Below, in pieces: positions 8,225-16,954 of a DNA stretch of 42,563 nt. The notes beneath the pieces were generated by a model. That model saw only the letters and a program-made list of their open reading frames with translations. It was not told the DNA's origin and did not search any database. The position numbers and the translations under genes are program-made. The first letter of the stretch is position 1. The number at the start of each line of letters is the position of its first letter. The stretch comes from Bacteroides caecigallinarum (GTDB taxonomy: Bacteria > Bacteroidota > Bacteroidia > Bacteroidales > Bacteroidaceae): assembly GCF_016901995.1 (NCBI RefSeq), contig NZ_JACJLE010000037.1, positions 1 to 42,563 on the forward strand, given 5' to 3'.

Positions 8225-10303
8225 TCAGCTCTGAATTTTACTCATCAGCACTTCTGCCAGTTCTGTCTGTTCTGCATCCTGTGCAAGTTTAATTCCTTCT
8301 TTCATTGTTTCTATGCCTTCTTTTGTAGTGAAGAAAGCATTGAAACGGCGGAGAGTCTGAATTTGCGGAATAGCGAAGTTTCTTGGCTCAGGATTGTGCG
8401 GACATAATGCAGAGAGTTGTTCCGCATCAATCTTCTCGTCGAGCATATCTCTGAAAAGATTTTTGTATGGCAGACTGAACTTGTTAGCCAAAGGTTTGAA
8501 TGTTACATGATACAGATTCTTCAGAGTTGTACGTCCGTTCTTGTCATGATAATTTACCTGTATTGGCTGATATGTACAGATTGCCATCAGTAGAGAATCG
8601 GCAACAGCAGAAGCGGAATCCTCGTCTTCCATATTGCATATTATTTCCTCACCGTCGAAAGGACTGTCCAGGCCTTCCATTTTTGTTACCGCTGAATTTT
8701 CCAGATAAAGGATTTCGTCAGTGATGATTTCCTTTCCTTCTATTCCCCAATCAAACAGTCCTGTCCTGAGTTGGAAATGTCTGGACTGGTAGATATACTG
8801 GTTTCCTATTGTTGTTGTGACGCGGATATAATCGTATTTCTGTGTTAAAGAGACTATTTCCTTTTGCATCTTCTCTTTCATCGCTTCCTCGTCATCAGTT
8901 ATATCGTCTGATTTCTTATCGATGGAAGTTTCAGCAGCCGGAAGTACTTCATTTTCTTCTTCATTAACAGGTGGTACTTCCTCTGGCGTTTGAACTGTAA
9001 GGCTGATATTTGCTATTTCACTTTCCAGGGTTTTCACTTTTTCGGAGAGGGTAGTGTTCTCTTCTTTCTCCTTATTATATAACTCTTTGAGTGATGCTAT
9101 TTCCTTTTCACGGCTTTCTATTTCTTTGTTTAAGTTGTCTTTCTCTGCAATGTGAAGTTCATTTGCTGATTTTAGCTCATTGCTCAGAGTCTCTTTTTCC
9201 GCTTTGTGGCTTTCTTTGAGCGAATCCAATTCTTTGCTTAGCGTTTCAAGCTCTTTACTGAGATTTTCTTTTTCCTTGTTAAGAGCCTCTTTCTCCTTGC
9301 TGAGAACTTCCTTTTCTTTATTCAGAGTCTCATTTTCCTTTCCAAGTTCTTCATTCTTTTTGTCAAGGTTTTTCTTTTCATTGCCGAGAGCATTCTTTTC
9401 TTGCAACAGACTTTCCTTTTCGTTACAAAGATTTTCTTTCTCTTTGATTAGTGCTTCTTTTTCTGTATTCAGTTCAGCAATAACCTTTTGCAGATTTTCA
9501 ATTTCCCCGCTCATCTTTTCTGATTCAAAGGAAATTTTGCTTGTCTCTTCCTTATGCTTTTCGGAATTCTCTTTTGCGGATTTCTCCAGTTCCTCTTTTT
9601 CTTTGACTAAAGTCTCGTATTTTTCTTTGAGCGCTTTCAGCTCATCAGCCACCAACTCATATTCGCTGTTGTGATTTTCCTTTTCGGCTTGATGAAGTTC
9701 ATGAAGCGATTCCAGCTCTTTGTTGAGGCTTTCTTTTTCAGAAAGATGACGTTCTTTGATTGATTTCAGTTCATTGCTGACTGCCTCATTCTCATTGCTG
9801 AGCGTCTCCTTTTCTTTGCTGATAGTCTCCAGTTCTTTAGCAAGATTTTCTTTTTCTGTGCCAAGAGTTTCCTTTTCCTTACAGAGTGTTTCTTTTTCTT
9901 TCTCGAGAATATCTTTCTCTGCATTCAATCTTTCTATGACCTTCTGCAGATTTTCGATCTCCCCGGACATCTTTTCAGATTCCAGGGAAACCTTATCTGT
10001 TTCTTCTTTAAACTTTTCAGAATTTTCCTTGATGACGTTTTCAAGATTATCTTTCTCCATGACCAGGGCCTCGTACTTTTCCTTCAGCTCATTAAGCTCG
10101 TCGGATACCACCCCATATTCATTGCTGAGACTTTCTTTTTTCTTTTTGTACTTGTCGTTGAGGACGTTATATTCCCTTGATGTACTTCTCAACAGTTCAG
10201 ACAGTCTTCTGTTTTCAAGCCTAAGTCTGGTAAGTTCGGTACTTTGAGCTTTAATGTCAAGCCCATATAATGCTTTATAGATTTTAAGTGCAAGTTTACC
10301 CAT
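8225..10303 (-). CDS. Long coiled-coil protein with unidentified C-terminal domain
   Basis: I do not recognise this 692-residue protein. Residues 1-40 are a short, less charged N-terminus. Residues about 45-430 are an almost uninterrupted Glu/Lys/Leu-rich coiled coil built from KEKE(T/N)L-like heptads. Two segments, starting near residues 76 and 228, are near copies sharing SEKMSGEIENLQKVI; at DNA level they are offset by 456 bases (152 codons), so an in-frame internal duplication occurred. After an acidic linker, residues about 470-692 look globular, with aromatic-rich strands such as NQYIYQSRHFQLRTG. No signal peptide or membrane helix is visible, so it is probably cytoplasmic. It starts 15 bases after aguB and ends the tamB-aguA-aguB block. 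The short reading frames on the opposite strand are shadows of the repetitive codons. Confidence 0.85.
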   Translation of the reverse strand: MGKLALKIYKALYGLDIKAQSTELTRLRLENRRLSELLRSTSREYNVLNDKYKKKKESLSNEYGVVSDELNELKEKYEALVMEKDNLENVIKENSEKFKEETDKVSLESEKMSGEIENLQKVIERLNAEKDILEKEKETLCKEKETLGTEKENLAKELETISKEKETLSNENEAVSNELKSIKERHLSEKESLNKELESLHELHQAEKENHNSEYELVADELKALKEKYETLVKEKEELEKSAKENSEKHKEETSKISFESEKMSGEIENLQKVIAELNTEKEALIKEKENLCNEKESLLQEKNALGNEKKNLDKKNEELGKENETLNKEKEVLSKEKEALNKEKENLSKELETLSKELDSLKESHKAEKETLSNELKSANELHIAEKDNLNKEIESREKEIASLKELYNKEKEENTTLSEKVKTLESEIANISLTVQTPEEVPPVNEEENEVLPAAETSIDKKSDDITDDEEAMKEKMQKEIVSLTQKYDYIRVTTTIGNQYIYQSRHFQLRTGLFDWGIEGKEIITDEILYLENSAVTKMEGLDSPFDGEEIICNMEDEDSASAVADSLLMAICTYQPIQVNYHDKNGRTTLKNLYHVTFKPLANKFSLPYKNLFRDMLDEKIDAEQLSALCPHNPEPRNFAIPQIQTLRRFNAFFTTKEGIETMKEGIKLAQDAEQTELAEVLMSKIQS

Positions 10304-10318
10304 GTCATGTATGATTTA

Positions 10319-11206
10319 TCAATCTCTGAATCGTTTTGTCAGTTCTCCAAATTCGTCAATTCTGCGGTCTCTAAGGAACGGCCACCAGCGACGTACGTTC
10401 TCGCTGCGGTTCATGTCTATATCGACTATGATATTTTCTTCCTTCATATTGTCAGCCTGGGCAATTATCTCTCCCTGCGGACCTGCCACGAAGCTGTTTC
10501 CCCAGAACTGGATACCGTTGGTCTGGCCTGAAGGATCAGGCTCATGTCCTACACGGTTTACTGCGATTACAGGCAGTCCGTTTGCCACAGCATGACCTCT
10601 CTGCACTGTAACCCATGCACCGAGCTGACGAAGTTTCTCTTCCTGGGTGTCAGTGCTTTCCCAGCCTATGGCAGTAGGATAGATGAGCAGTTCTGCTCCC
10701 TTGAGCGCCATCATGCGGGCTCCTTCCGGATACCATTGGTCCCAGCATACCTGTACACCGAGCTTTCCTACTGAAGTCTGAATCGGCTCGAAACCTATAT
10801 CGCCCGGAGTGAAATAGAATTTTTCGTAATAAGCAGGATCGTCCGGAATATGCATCTTGCGGTATTTACCTGCTATGCTTCCGTCCTTTTCGAACACTAC
10901 GGCTGTGTTGTGATACAGACCTGCCGCACGGCGTTCGAACAGTGATGTTACAAGAACTATACCGTATGCCGCTGCTATTTCGCTATAAAATCCTGTTGAA
11001 GGGCCTGGTATAGGTTCTGCAAGGTCGAACAGTCTTGTGTCTTCTGTCTGGCAGAAGTAAAGTGAGTTGTGCAATTCCTGCAATACTACTAGTTGTGCTC
11101 CGGCTTTTGCCAGTGAAGCTATATTTCTGTGAAGTTTTTCCAAGTTATATTTGATATCTCCTGTGCATGACTGCTGGACGATACCTACTCTTATTATTCT
11201 GCTCAT
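10319..11206 (-). CDS. aguB: N-carbamoylputrescine amidase (carbon-nitrogen hydrolase)
   Basis: This 295-residue nitrilase-superfamily enzyme hydrolyses N-carbamoylputrescine to putrescine, CO2 and ammonia. The catalytic Glu-Lys-Cys triad is present: E44 in VLQELHN, K117 in YRKMHIPDD and C154 in VQVCWDQWYPE. Length and the CWDQWYPE signature match AguB rather than generic nitrilases or beta-ureidopropionases. It starts 27 bases after the agmatine deiminase gene, which makes its substrate. The pair thus forms the deiminase route from agmatine to putrescine. The coiled-coil gene follows 15 bases downstream. Confidence 0.95.
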   Translation of the reverse strand: MSRIIRVGIVQQSCTGDIKYNLEKLHRNIASLAKAGAQLVVLQELHNSLYFCQTEDTRLFDLAEPIPGPSTGFYSEIAAAYGIVLVTSLFERRAAGLYHNTAVVFEKDGSIAGKYRKMHIPDDPAYYEKFYFTPGDIGFEPIQTSVGKLGVQVCWDQWYPEGARMMALKGAELLIYPTAIGWESTDTQEEKLRQLGAWVTVQRGHAVANGLPVIAVNRVGHEPDPSGQTNGIQFWGNSFVAGPQGEIIAQADNMKEENIIVDIDMNRSENVRRWWPFLRDRRIDEFGELTKRFRD

Positions 11207-11233
11207 GTCTGTTAAATTATAATGTTGATGTTT

Positions 11234-12292
11234 TTATCCTTTGAATACTGATTCTGGGTATTGCATTGTAACGCAATGCAATGATCCGTGCTGTTTGATG
11301 AGGGCATTACAGTCTATGCCTACGATTTCTCTTCCCGGGAAAGCCTGTGACAGAACTCTTGCCGCTTCCTTGTCATTTTCAGGCTGACCGTAAGTAGGGT
11401 ATAGCACAGCATCGTTCATTATCAGGAAGTTCGCGTAAGTGGCTGGCAGTCTGTAGCCGTCCTCATCATAGATAGCTTCCGGCATAGGCAGAGGAAGTAG
11501 TCTGTATGGTTTGCCGTCGAGTGTAGTAAATGACTCCAGCTGCTTTTCCATAGCTTGCAGGGCGCTGTAATGCTCGTCGTCGGGATTGCTGCATTTTACG
11601 TATGCTATTGTGTCGTCCGGACAAAGTCTTGCAAGGGTATCAACATGGCTGTCAGTGTCGTCGCCCGCCAGATAACCATAGTCCAGCCAGAGAATCTGCT
11701 GAAGACTGAAAGCATCTTTCAGATAGTCTTCTATCTCATGGCGCGACATTGTATCGTTTCTGTTTGGTGCCAACAGGCAAAGCGATGTGGTGAGGAGCGT
11801 ACCTTTTCCGTCGCTTTCAATGGAACCGCCTTCCAGAACGAAGTCACGCTTGTTTATATAGTCACCGTTCAGAATGTGCTTGCCGAAAAGCTTGCTGTTG
11901 ATAAGGTTATCCTTGTCGGCAGCGAATTTCATACCCCATCCGTTGAAACAGAAATCCAGCAGTTGAGGGTCGCCATGTTTGTCTTTCAGTGTAATGAATG
12001 CGTGGTCTCTTGCCCAAGTGTCGTTAGTCTTGCACTGAAAGAACGTGATATTCTCTTTATATGGAAAATCTTTGAGTGCCTCCGGGAATTCCGGTGCAAC
12101 AAGTAGGAGAGGTTGTCTTGATGCAATCTCTGTAGCGAGATTTACAAAACACTTTTCCACTTCTTCCAACATATAAGCCCAATCTGTATTGATGTGTGGC
12201 CATGTCAGCTGTATATAACTCTGTTTGTCCCATTCTGACGGGAGCGAAAGATTACTGTTCATTATTCTTATATTGTTTTTATGTGTATTCAT
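11234..12292 (-). CDS. aguA: Agmatine deiminase
   Basis: Converts agmatine to N-carbamoylputrescine and ammonia. The 352-residue protein belongs to the Porphyromonas-type peptidyl-arginine deiminase family. It has WARDHAFI, the EGGSIESDG segment, HVDTLARL and a C-terminal catalytic cysteine, C340 in GSLHCVTMQ. The catalytic region usually reads GGGNIHCITQ in proteobacterial AguA; this divergent form keeps the His-Cys pair. The ATG at 12292 overlaps the tamB stop by four bases (ATGA), implying translational coupling. A second Met at residue 11 (12262) begins the conserved part, so the true start could be there. It lies directly upstream of aguB. Confidence 0.93.
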   Translation of the reverse strand: MNTHKNNIRIMNSNLSLPSEWDKQSYIQLTWPHINTDWAYMLEEVEKCFVNLATEIASRQPLLLVAPEFPEALKDFPYKENITFFQCKTNDTWARDHAFITLKDKHGDPQLLDFCFNGWGMKFAADKDNLINSKLFGKHILNGDYINKRDFVLEGGSIESDGKGTLLTTSLCLLAPNRNDTMSRHEIEDYLKDAFSLQQILWLDYGYLAGDDTDSHVDTLARLCPDDTIAYVKCSNPDDEHYSALQAMEKQLESFTTLDGKPYRLLPLPMPEAIYDEDGYRLPATYANFLIMNDAVLYPTYGQPENDKEAARVLSQAFPGREIVGIDCNALIKQHGSLHCVTMQYPESVFKG

Positions 12293-15200
12293 TTCTTGTT
12301 CTCCGACATTTTCTTCTTTCTGTACAATCGGAAATTGCTTACCCAGTCAATAAGCTCGTCCCAACGGGTAAAGTCCTTTTTATAGATAAGACCTATACCC
12401 TGCGTGGTGAGCGTTGACTTAGTGAAGTATCTGTCGTTCGTCTGGTTATATCCTCTCAATCGGAAGTCGCCGTTTTTGGTCAACAGCCAGATCGCTTCGA
12501 AATCGCCTACAAAGTTAGTATTTCTCAGCGTATTTTCCTTATATCCGAAGTTTCCGTTTATAATAAGTCTGTTGTTCAGAAGTCTTCCGCTCAGTATGGC
12601 TTCTGCCTCAACGTCTGTCCAACCGTTCTGACCTGTAGTAAGGTTTGTTCCAAGGTTCCAGTTCTGGCTGTCGATAACCTGCGAGAGCATATTGTTAAGC
12701 TGTCCTGACAATGTGCTGAATGCCAGCGAACTTGTAGCATCGGACTGTCCGCTCTGTGCGGCATAATCGTATGTATAGAATTTGCCAACTCCAAGCAGAT
12801 AGATAATCTGTGTTGTCATCTGTTCCGGTGTGCTGGTCAGACTCTTCACTACTTGTCTGTCCTCTTCGTTTATTGTAGGCAACTCTATGTCGAAACTTAA
12901 ATTTGGCGATGTCAACAGTCCCGAAAGGTTTACTATACAGTTCACCCTGATATTGCCCCTGGTGGATGTTGCGTCCGCAATAAGGTCGTTCAGTGATGCT
13001 GAAGGGACAGTATAAACGGCCTGTACGTTCAGGTTCGCTGCCTTAGGGTCTCCATTGAAAGAAACGCTGCCTCCCTGTCTGAGGACAAAATCTTTCCTTA
13101 TGATGTTCTGCATACTCAGCTTGTAGATACCTTCCGATATGTTGTAATTGCCGAATATCTGGAAATTGCCTTTGTTGAAGAAGTTTATTCTCAAACTTCC
13201 TGTACCCTTTGCAGAGATGTAATCACCTGAAGCCGGATCCATTATAATTTTCATGTCGGCCTGTGCGGACGGTTCTATCTGTAGGTTTATTCTTATGTCT
13301 TGTGGAACTGCATTATCTTCATCAGTGTTTTGTTCGTTCAAATAATGATACAGTTCGGTATGTATTTCTTCCTGTCTTCGCTTTGGTGTTCTATCCACGA
13401 AAGTAATGAACTGCTTGCTTATGGCTTCAGTGGCCGTTCCTAGTACATAGACAAAAGAAGTCTTGTCTTCAGCCCTTACATTTCCGTCAACCACAAGTCC
13501 AGTATTCTCAATTCCTCTAATAGTAGTTCTTCCCGAAGCATAGATATTTCCGTAGAAAGGAAATTCCGGAGTTTCACTGTCTGAGCTGAAAACCATCATG
13601 TTATTTGTGTCGAAATGGAACATATAACTGAGGTGTTTGAGCTTTTGATGTCTTAAATATCCGTTTGCTACACCTGAATTACCTTCGCTGTCGGTCAGTT
13701 TTATATCCTTGAACAGGAATTCACCTGAGTTTATTATTACCGAATCGGCTTTGGCTTCGAATCTGCTGTTCAGTACATTTACTTTCATTCCAATTTCAGC
13801 CTTGGCTCTGCCTTCCAGGTCAAGTCCCTTGAACGGACCGAACAGTCGTACATTGCCGTACGCCTTTCCATGTATGTCGCTGAAAATATCTTTTATAAAA
13901 TGCTGAAGGAAAGCCAAGTCTGTACCTCCGGCATTGATGTCCAGGTCAAGTCCTTTCTCCTTTGGCGATATATAGCCTTTTACTCCGGTAAATACTCCGT
14001 CCGATTTACGTATATCCGCATCGAGCAGTATTCTGCCTTTGTCGTTATCAAAACCGCCTTTTATATCAGCCTCGCCCAATAACGCCTCGTTCAGTGAGAA
14101 ATTACCTACTTTGAGGTTAGCGTCAAGCAAAGGTTTCTTCAGTACATTTGAGACAAATACTTTACCGCTTGCGTTTCCTTCGAATTTTACCGCATGGAAT
14201 TGTATCATGTCCATTATGTACAGCAGATTTACGTTCTGAAGATCGACAATACAGGAATCCGCTTCGGTTGTACCCAGACGGCCGTTGACTTTAACATACT
14301 GTTTGCCATGTTCGAAAAGGAAGTTTGATATGTCTATGCTGTCCTTGTCGATACTTATGTTCGACTTGTGTATGTTCCATATAGTGTCGTTAAGTACGAT
14401 CTGGCTTGGTTTCAATTCAATGTCCGTATGCAGTTTGCCGTTATTGGCATTCTTCGAGAATATTGTATATGCAGAAACCTTTCCGCTATATGTAACGTTG
14501 GTGTTGTTTCCCCAAAATACGTTTGTGGCAAGCGTGTCGTTGTATGCTATAGCATTCAGACTTAAATTCACCATAGCACCTTTGTTCATCAGCAAGTTGG
14601 ATCTTACATGGCAATGAAGGTCTTTCTGAGGGTTTTCGAACAGTAATGTGGTCGATTCGTATTTCTTGTTGTTGTATATGATTTCCGGAATGTTGGCATT
14701 TATATAAACCTTTGTCTTGCTGTCGTCTATATATCCGTTGATAGTGGCCGGCATACTCATGTCAATAGGCAACTTCATGACTTTATGCAGAAAGTCTGAG
14801 TTGTCAATATTAAACTTGAGTGTAAAGTTATTGTCAGTTTTTTGTTTGATAATCTTGTTGTCTTCCTGGAAGAATGACGGAATATATCTGTGGGCCACCT
14901 TTACAACACTCGAGGTAATGGTCTTGTATGAATAATTACCATTAATCTCACCGTTCATGAAATCAGACTCTATCCTGACAGTTTTGCCATTCTGGTTTTT
15001 ATTGGCCATAAGTCTGAAATATGGCAGAAAGTAATTGTTTTCCACATCTTCCGAAGCACACATCAAACTGTCGATACTGATATTTCCTTCTATATCGTCA
15101 AGAGATTTACCATTAAAATCCGCCAAAAGATTTAAGGAATATGTGGTGTTGACATATTTTTTGCTAAGTTTAAGCTTGTCAGGTCTGAAATCCCTTAATC

Positions 15201-16770
15201 CTGCCGTAAGTTTAAATACAGGAGTTTCTTCAGCCGTGGAAAATTTACCGTCGATGTTTAATTTAATGTTTTCATCGTTTATGGCAATATGTCCGTCGAA
15301 ACCGCCAGGAGTATATCTACCGTTCAGTATGATATTATGATAAGTATATCCTTTCACATCCAGGTATTTTATTTCCCCTTTTACATGTGATTCCGGCTTG
15401 TTATCCATATACGTAAGTCCATTCAAAGTCAAATCGAATGCAGCATTACCCAGCAGATTGTCTTTTTCTACAAGTTTACCCAAATTCAGTTCTTGTGAAT
15501 ATACTTTACCGGAATATGACCTTCTTTTATTGACCGAGTCTCTGTTCATGAAGAACTGCGATTGTATATTGCCGAGCGGGGTGTATATGGTAATTCTGTT
15601 TTCTATCTTGTCCGGTGTTCCTTTTATTTTTCCGGAAACGCTTGCCGATGCGATTCTTTGGACTATACCGGGCATATTGTTGTTCCCGTTGATGTTATGG
15701 AAAATCCACTTTGCCCCTTTTTCGCTTACGTCAATTTCCTTGATGTCAATGTCAAAATTGGTGTTTGCTGTGTCGTTGGCAAGGACAAGGTCGCCTCCCA
15801 ATAACAGATTTACCGATCTGTCGTTTGAGAAGATGTTCAGGTTTCTTATAGAATGGATAGTATTTTTGTTTGTCAACATGGCATTTATGTTGACGGTATC
15901 ATTGAAGTTTTTTAGTGCCGGTATCAGCGGTTTTACGTCAGAAGGTACGATTTTTGCCGACAGGTCGCACATATAGTTGATGTCTGAAATCTGTTTGATT
16001 TGCATCATGTTGTCAAAATCTGCTTTCAGGCTGTCTATGCGTATGTTGCTATTAGGAAGTAAAAGCTCGAAATCATCAATACGCAGGTTGTTTTTATTCC
16101 CTATGGCCTTGAAAGACAGTTTCTTCAGTGTCAGACCTGATTTCTCTGCCATACTTATACGTTTGACATGAATATTCAGCGAGTCCTGTGATAACGCTTT
16201 CAATGAAATATTAGCAGATATATTTTTTACAGAAACATGCGAAGGGTTGAACTTTACGTCAGTTTCATCCTCTGAAAGGATATTGAAATTGACGCTACTT
16301 CTTCTTACGAGTATTGAATTTATTCTTAAATCAATTATTTTCTTCTCTTTGTCCTTATCCTTGCTGGCGAATAAATCGGTGATAAATTTGATATTCAAGT
16401 CGGACTGTTTGTCTTTCTTGACAAGATTAAAGTCCGATCCGAAGAGTTGGATACTGTTTATGCTGATTTTACCTCTTAAAATAGCCTGTATATCGAATTT
16501 GGCTGAAAATCTGGCTATATTGACAATATTGCTGCAATCTTTATCGTATATCTCAAGGTCGTTTATTATGATTCTGTTGAGCAGACCTAAATCAATATTT
16601 CCGATTTTTACTTCCGTATGCAGTATTTTTGTCAGTTCGCGAACTGCAATAGCACTGATACTTTGCTGAACGAAAGGAATATTAAGCAAAGCTATCAATC
16701 CGAAATATATGACCATCATTGATATGATAATGGTTCTGAATGTATGTTTTAGCAGTGTGAACTTTCTCAT
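12289..16770 (-). CDS. tamB: TamB-like translocation/assembly protein
   Basis: TamB-family proteins span the periplasm and are implicated in lipid transport and outer-membrane protein assembly. The 1493-residue protein has an N-terminal membrane anchor (about residues 12-34 from the chosen start). It continues with a long beta-rich AsmA-like region and ends in the TamB/DUF490 domain, where segments such as GDYISAKGTGSLRI and LNNRLIINGNFGY are typical. I start at the ATG at 16770 and not the in-frame TTG at 16800, because the -7 box at 16790-16797 would fall inside the longer version. The agmatine deiminase gene overlaps its stop by four bases. No TamA-like gene is in the window. The family is certain; the gene symbol is by similarity. 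Confidence 0.93.
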   Translation of the reverse strand: MRKFTLLKHTFRTIIISMMVIYFGLIALLNIPFVQQSISAIAVRELTKILHTEVKIGNIDLGLLNRIIINDLEIYDKDCSNIVNIARFSAKFDIQAILRGKISINSIQLFGSDFNLVKKDKQSDLNIKFITDLFASKDKDKEKKIIDLRINSILVRRSSVNFNILSEDETDVKFNPSHVSVKNISANISLKALSQDSLNIHVKRISMAEKSGLTLKKLSFKAIGNKNNLRIDDFELLLPNSNIRIDSLKADFDNMMQIKQISDINYMCDLSAKIVPSDVKPLIPALKNFNDTVNINAMLTNKNTIHSIRNLNIFSNDRSVNLLLGGDLVLANDTANTNFDIDIKEIDVSEKGAKWIFHNINGNNNMPGIVQRIASASVSGKIKGTPDKIENRITIYTPLGNIQSQFFMNRDSVNKRRSYSGKVYSQELNLGKLVEKDNLLGNAAFDLTLNGLTYMDNKPESHVKGEIKYLDVKGYTYHNIILNGRYTPGGFDGHIAINDENIKLNIDGKFSTAEETPVFKLTAGLRDFRPDKLKLSKKYVNTTYSLNLLADFNGKSLDDIEGNISIDSLMCASEDVENNYFLPYFRLMANKNQNGKTVRIESDFMNGEINGNYSYKTITSSVVKVAHRYIPSFFQEDNKIIKQKTDNNFTLKFNIDNSDFLHKVMKLPIDMSMPATINGYIDDSKTKVYINANIPEIIYNNKKYESTTLLFENPQKDLHCHVRSNLLMNKGAMVNLSLNAIAYNDTLATNVFWGNNTNVTYSGKVSAYTIFSKNANNGKLHTDIELKPSQIVLNDTIWNIHKSNISIDKDSIDISNFLFEHGKQYVKVNGRLGTTEADSCIVDLQNVNLLYIMDMIQFHAVKFEGNASGKVFVSNVLKKPLLDANLKVGNFSLNEALLGEADIKGGFDNDKGRILLDADIRKSDGVFTGVKGYISPKEKGLDLDINAGGTDLAFLQHFIKDIFSDIHGKAYGNVRLFGPFKGLDLEGRAKAEIGMKVNVLNSRFEAKADSVIINSGEFLFKDIKLTDSEGNSGVANGYLRHQKLKHLSYMFHFDTNNMMVFSSDSETPEFPFYGNIYASGRTTIRGIENTGLVVDGNVRAEDKTSFVYVLGTATEAISKQFITFVDRTPKRRQEEIHTELYHYLNEQNTDEDNAVPQDIRINLQIEPSAQADMKIIMDPASGDYISAKGTGSLRINFFNKGNFQIFGNYNISEGIYKLSMQNIIRKDFVLRQGGSVSFNGDPKAANLNVQAVYTVPSASLNDLIADATSTRGNIRVNCIVNLSGLLTSPNLSFDIELPTINEEDRQVVKSLTSTPEQMTTQIIYLLGVGKFYTYDYAAQSGQSDATSSLAFSTLSGQLNNMLSQVIDSQNWNLGTNLTTGQNGWTDVEAEAILSGRLLNNRLIINGNFGYKENTLRNTNFVGDFEAIWLLTKNGDFRLRGYNQTNDRYFTKSTLTTQGIGLIYKKDFTRWDELIDWVSNFRLYRKKKMSENKK

Positions 16771-16789
16771 TATAATGTGTAAATCAGTA

Positions 16790-16797
16790 CAAAAATA
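16790..16797 (-). promoter_or_regulatory. -7 promoter box of tamB
   Basis: The minus strand reads TATTTTTG, matching TAnnTTTG, 19 bases before the chosen ATG. It probably drives the whole tamB-aguA-aguB-coiled-coil block. No clear -33 element is visible. Confidence 0.5.
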
Positions 16798-16903
16798 CAA
16801 ATATCATGCTTAATACACCCATAAAAGCTAATGATATTTCAGAAATTTTGCAAAAAAAACGGAATATCAGTGCCTTTTTTATGTGAATAAGAGAAAATAT
16901 TCA

Positions 16904-16911
16904 GACCTTTG
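16904..16911 (+). promoter_or_regulatory. Probable -7 box of the nhaC gene
   Basis: GACCTTTG followed by CAC differs from TAnnTTTG at one or two positions but has the common CCTTTGCAC context. It lies 43 bases before the ATG at 16955. If it is real, the upstream GTG at 16883 cannot be the start. Confidence 0.45.
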
Positions 16912-16954
16912 CACGGGTTTTTATTCAGGTTTAAAATTAAGATTGTTTTTGAGG

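Noticed and set aside
9180..10247. Ser/Phe-rich plus-strand frames opposite the coiled-coil gene
   Set aside because: They arise from the antisense of repeated Lys/Glu codons and show low-complexity composition.
16771..16800. TTG-initiated extension of tamB by 10 codons
   Set aside because: The -7 promoter box lies inside it, and the ATG at 16770 is immediately before the basic residues and membrane anchor.
16883..16954. GTG-initiated extension of nhaC by 24 codons
   Set aside because: It overlaps the probable -7 box and is not conserved-looking for the family.
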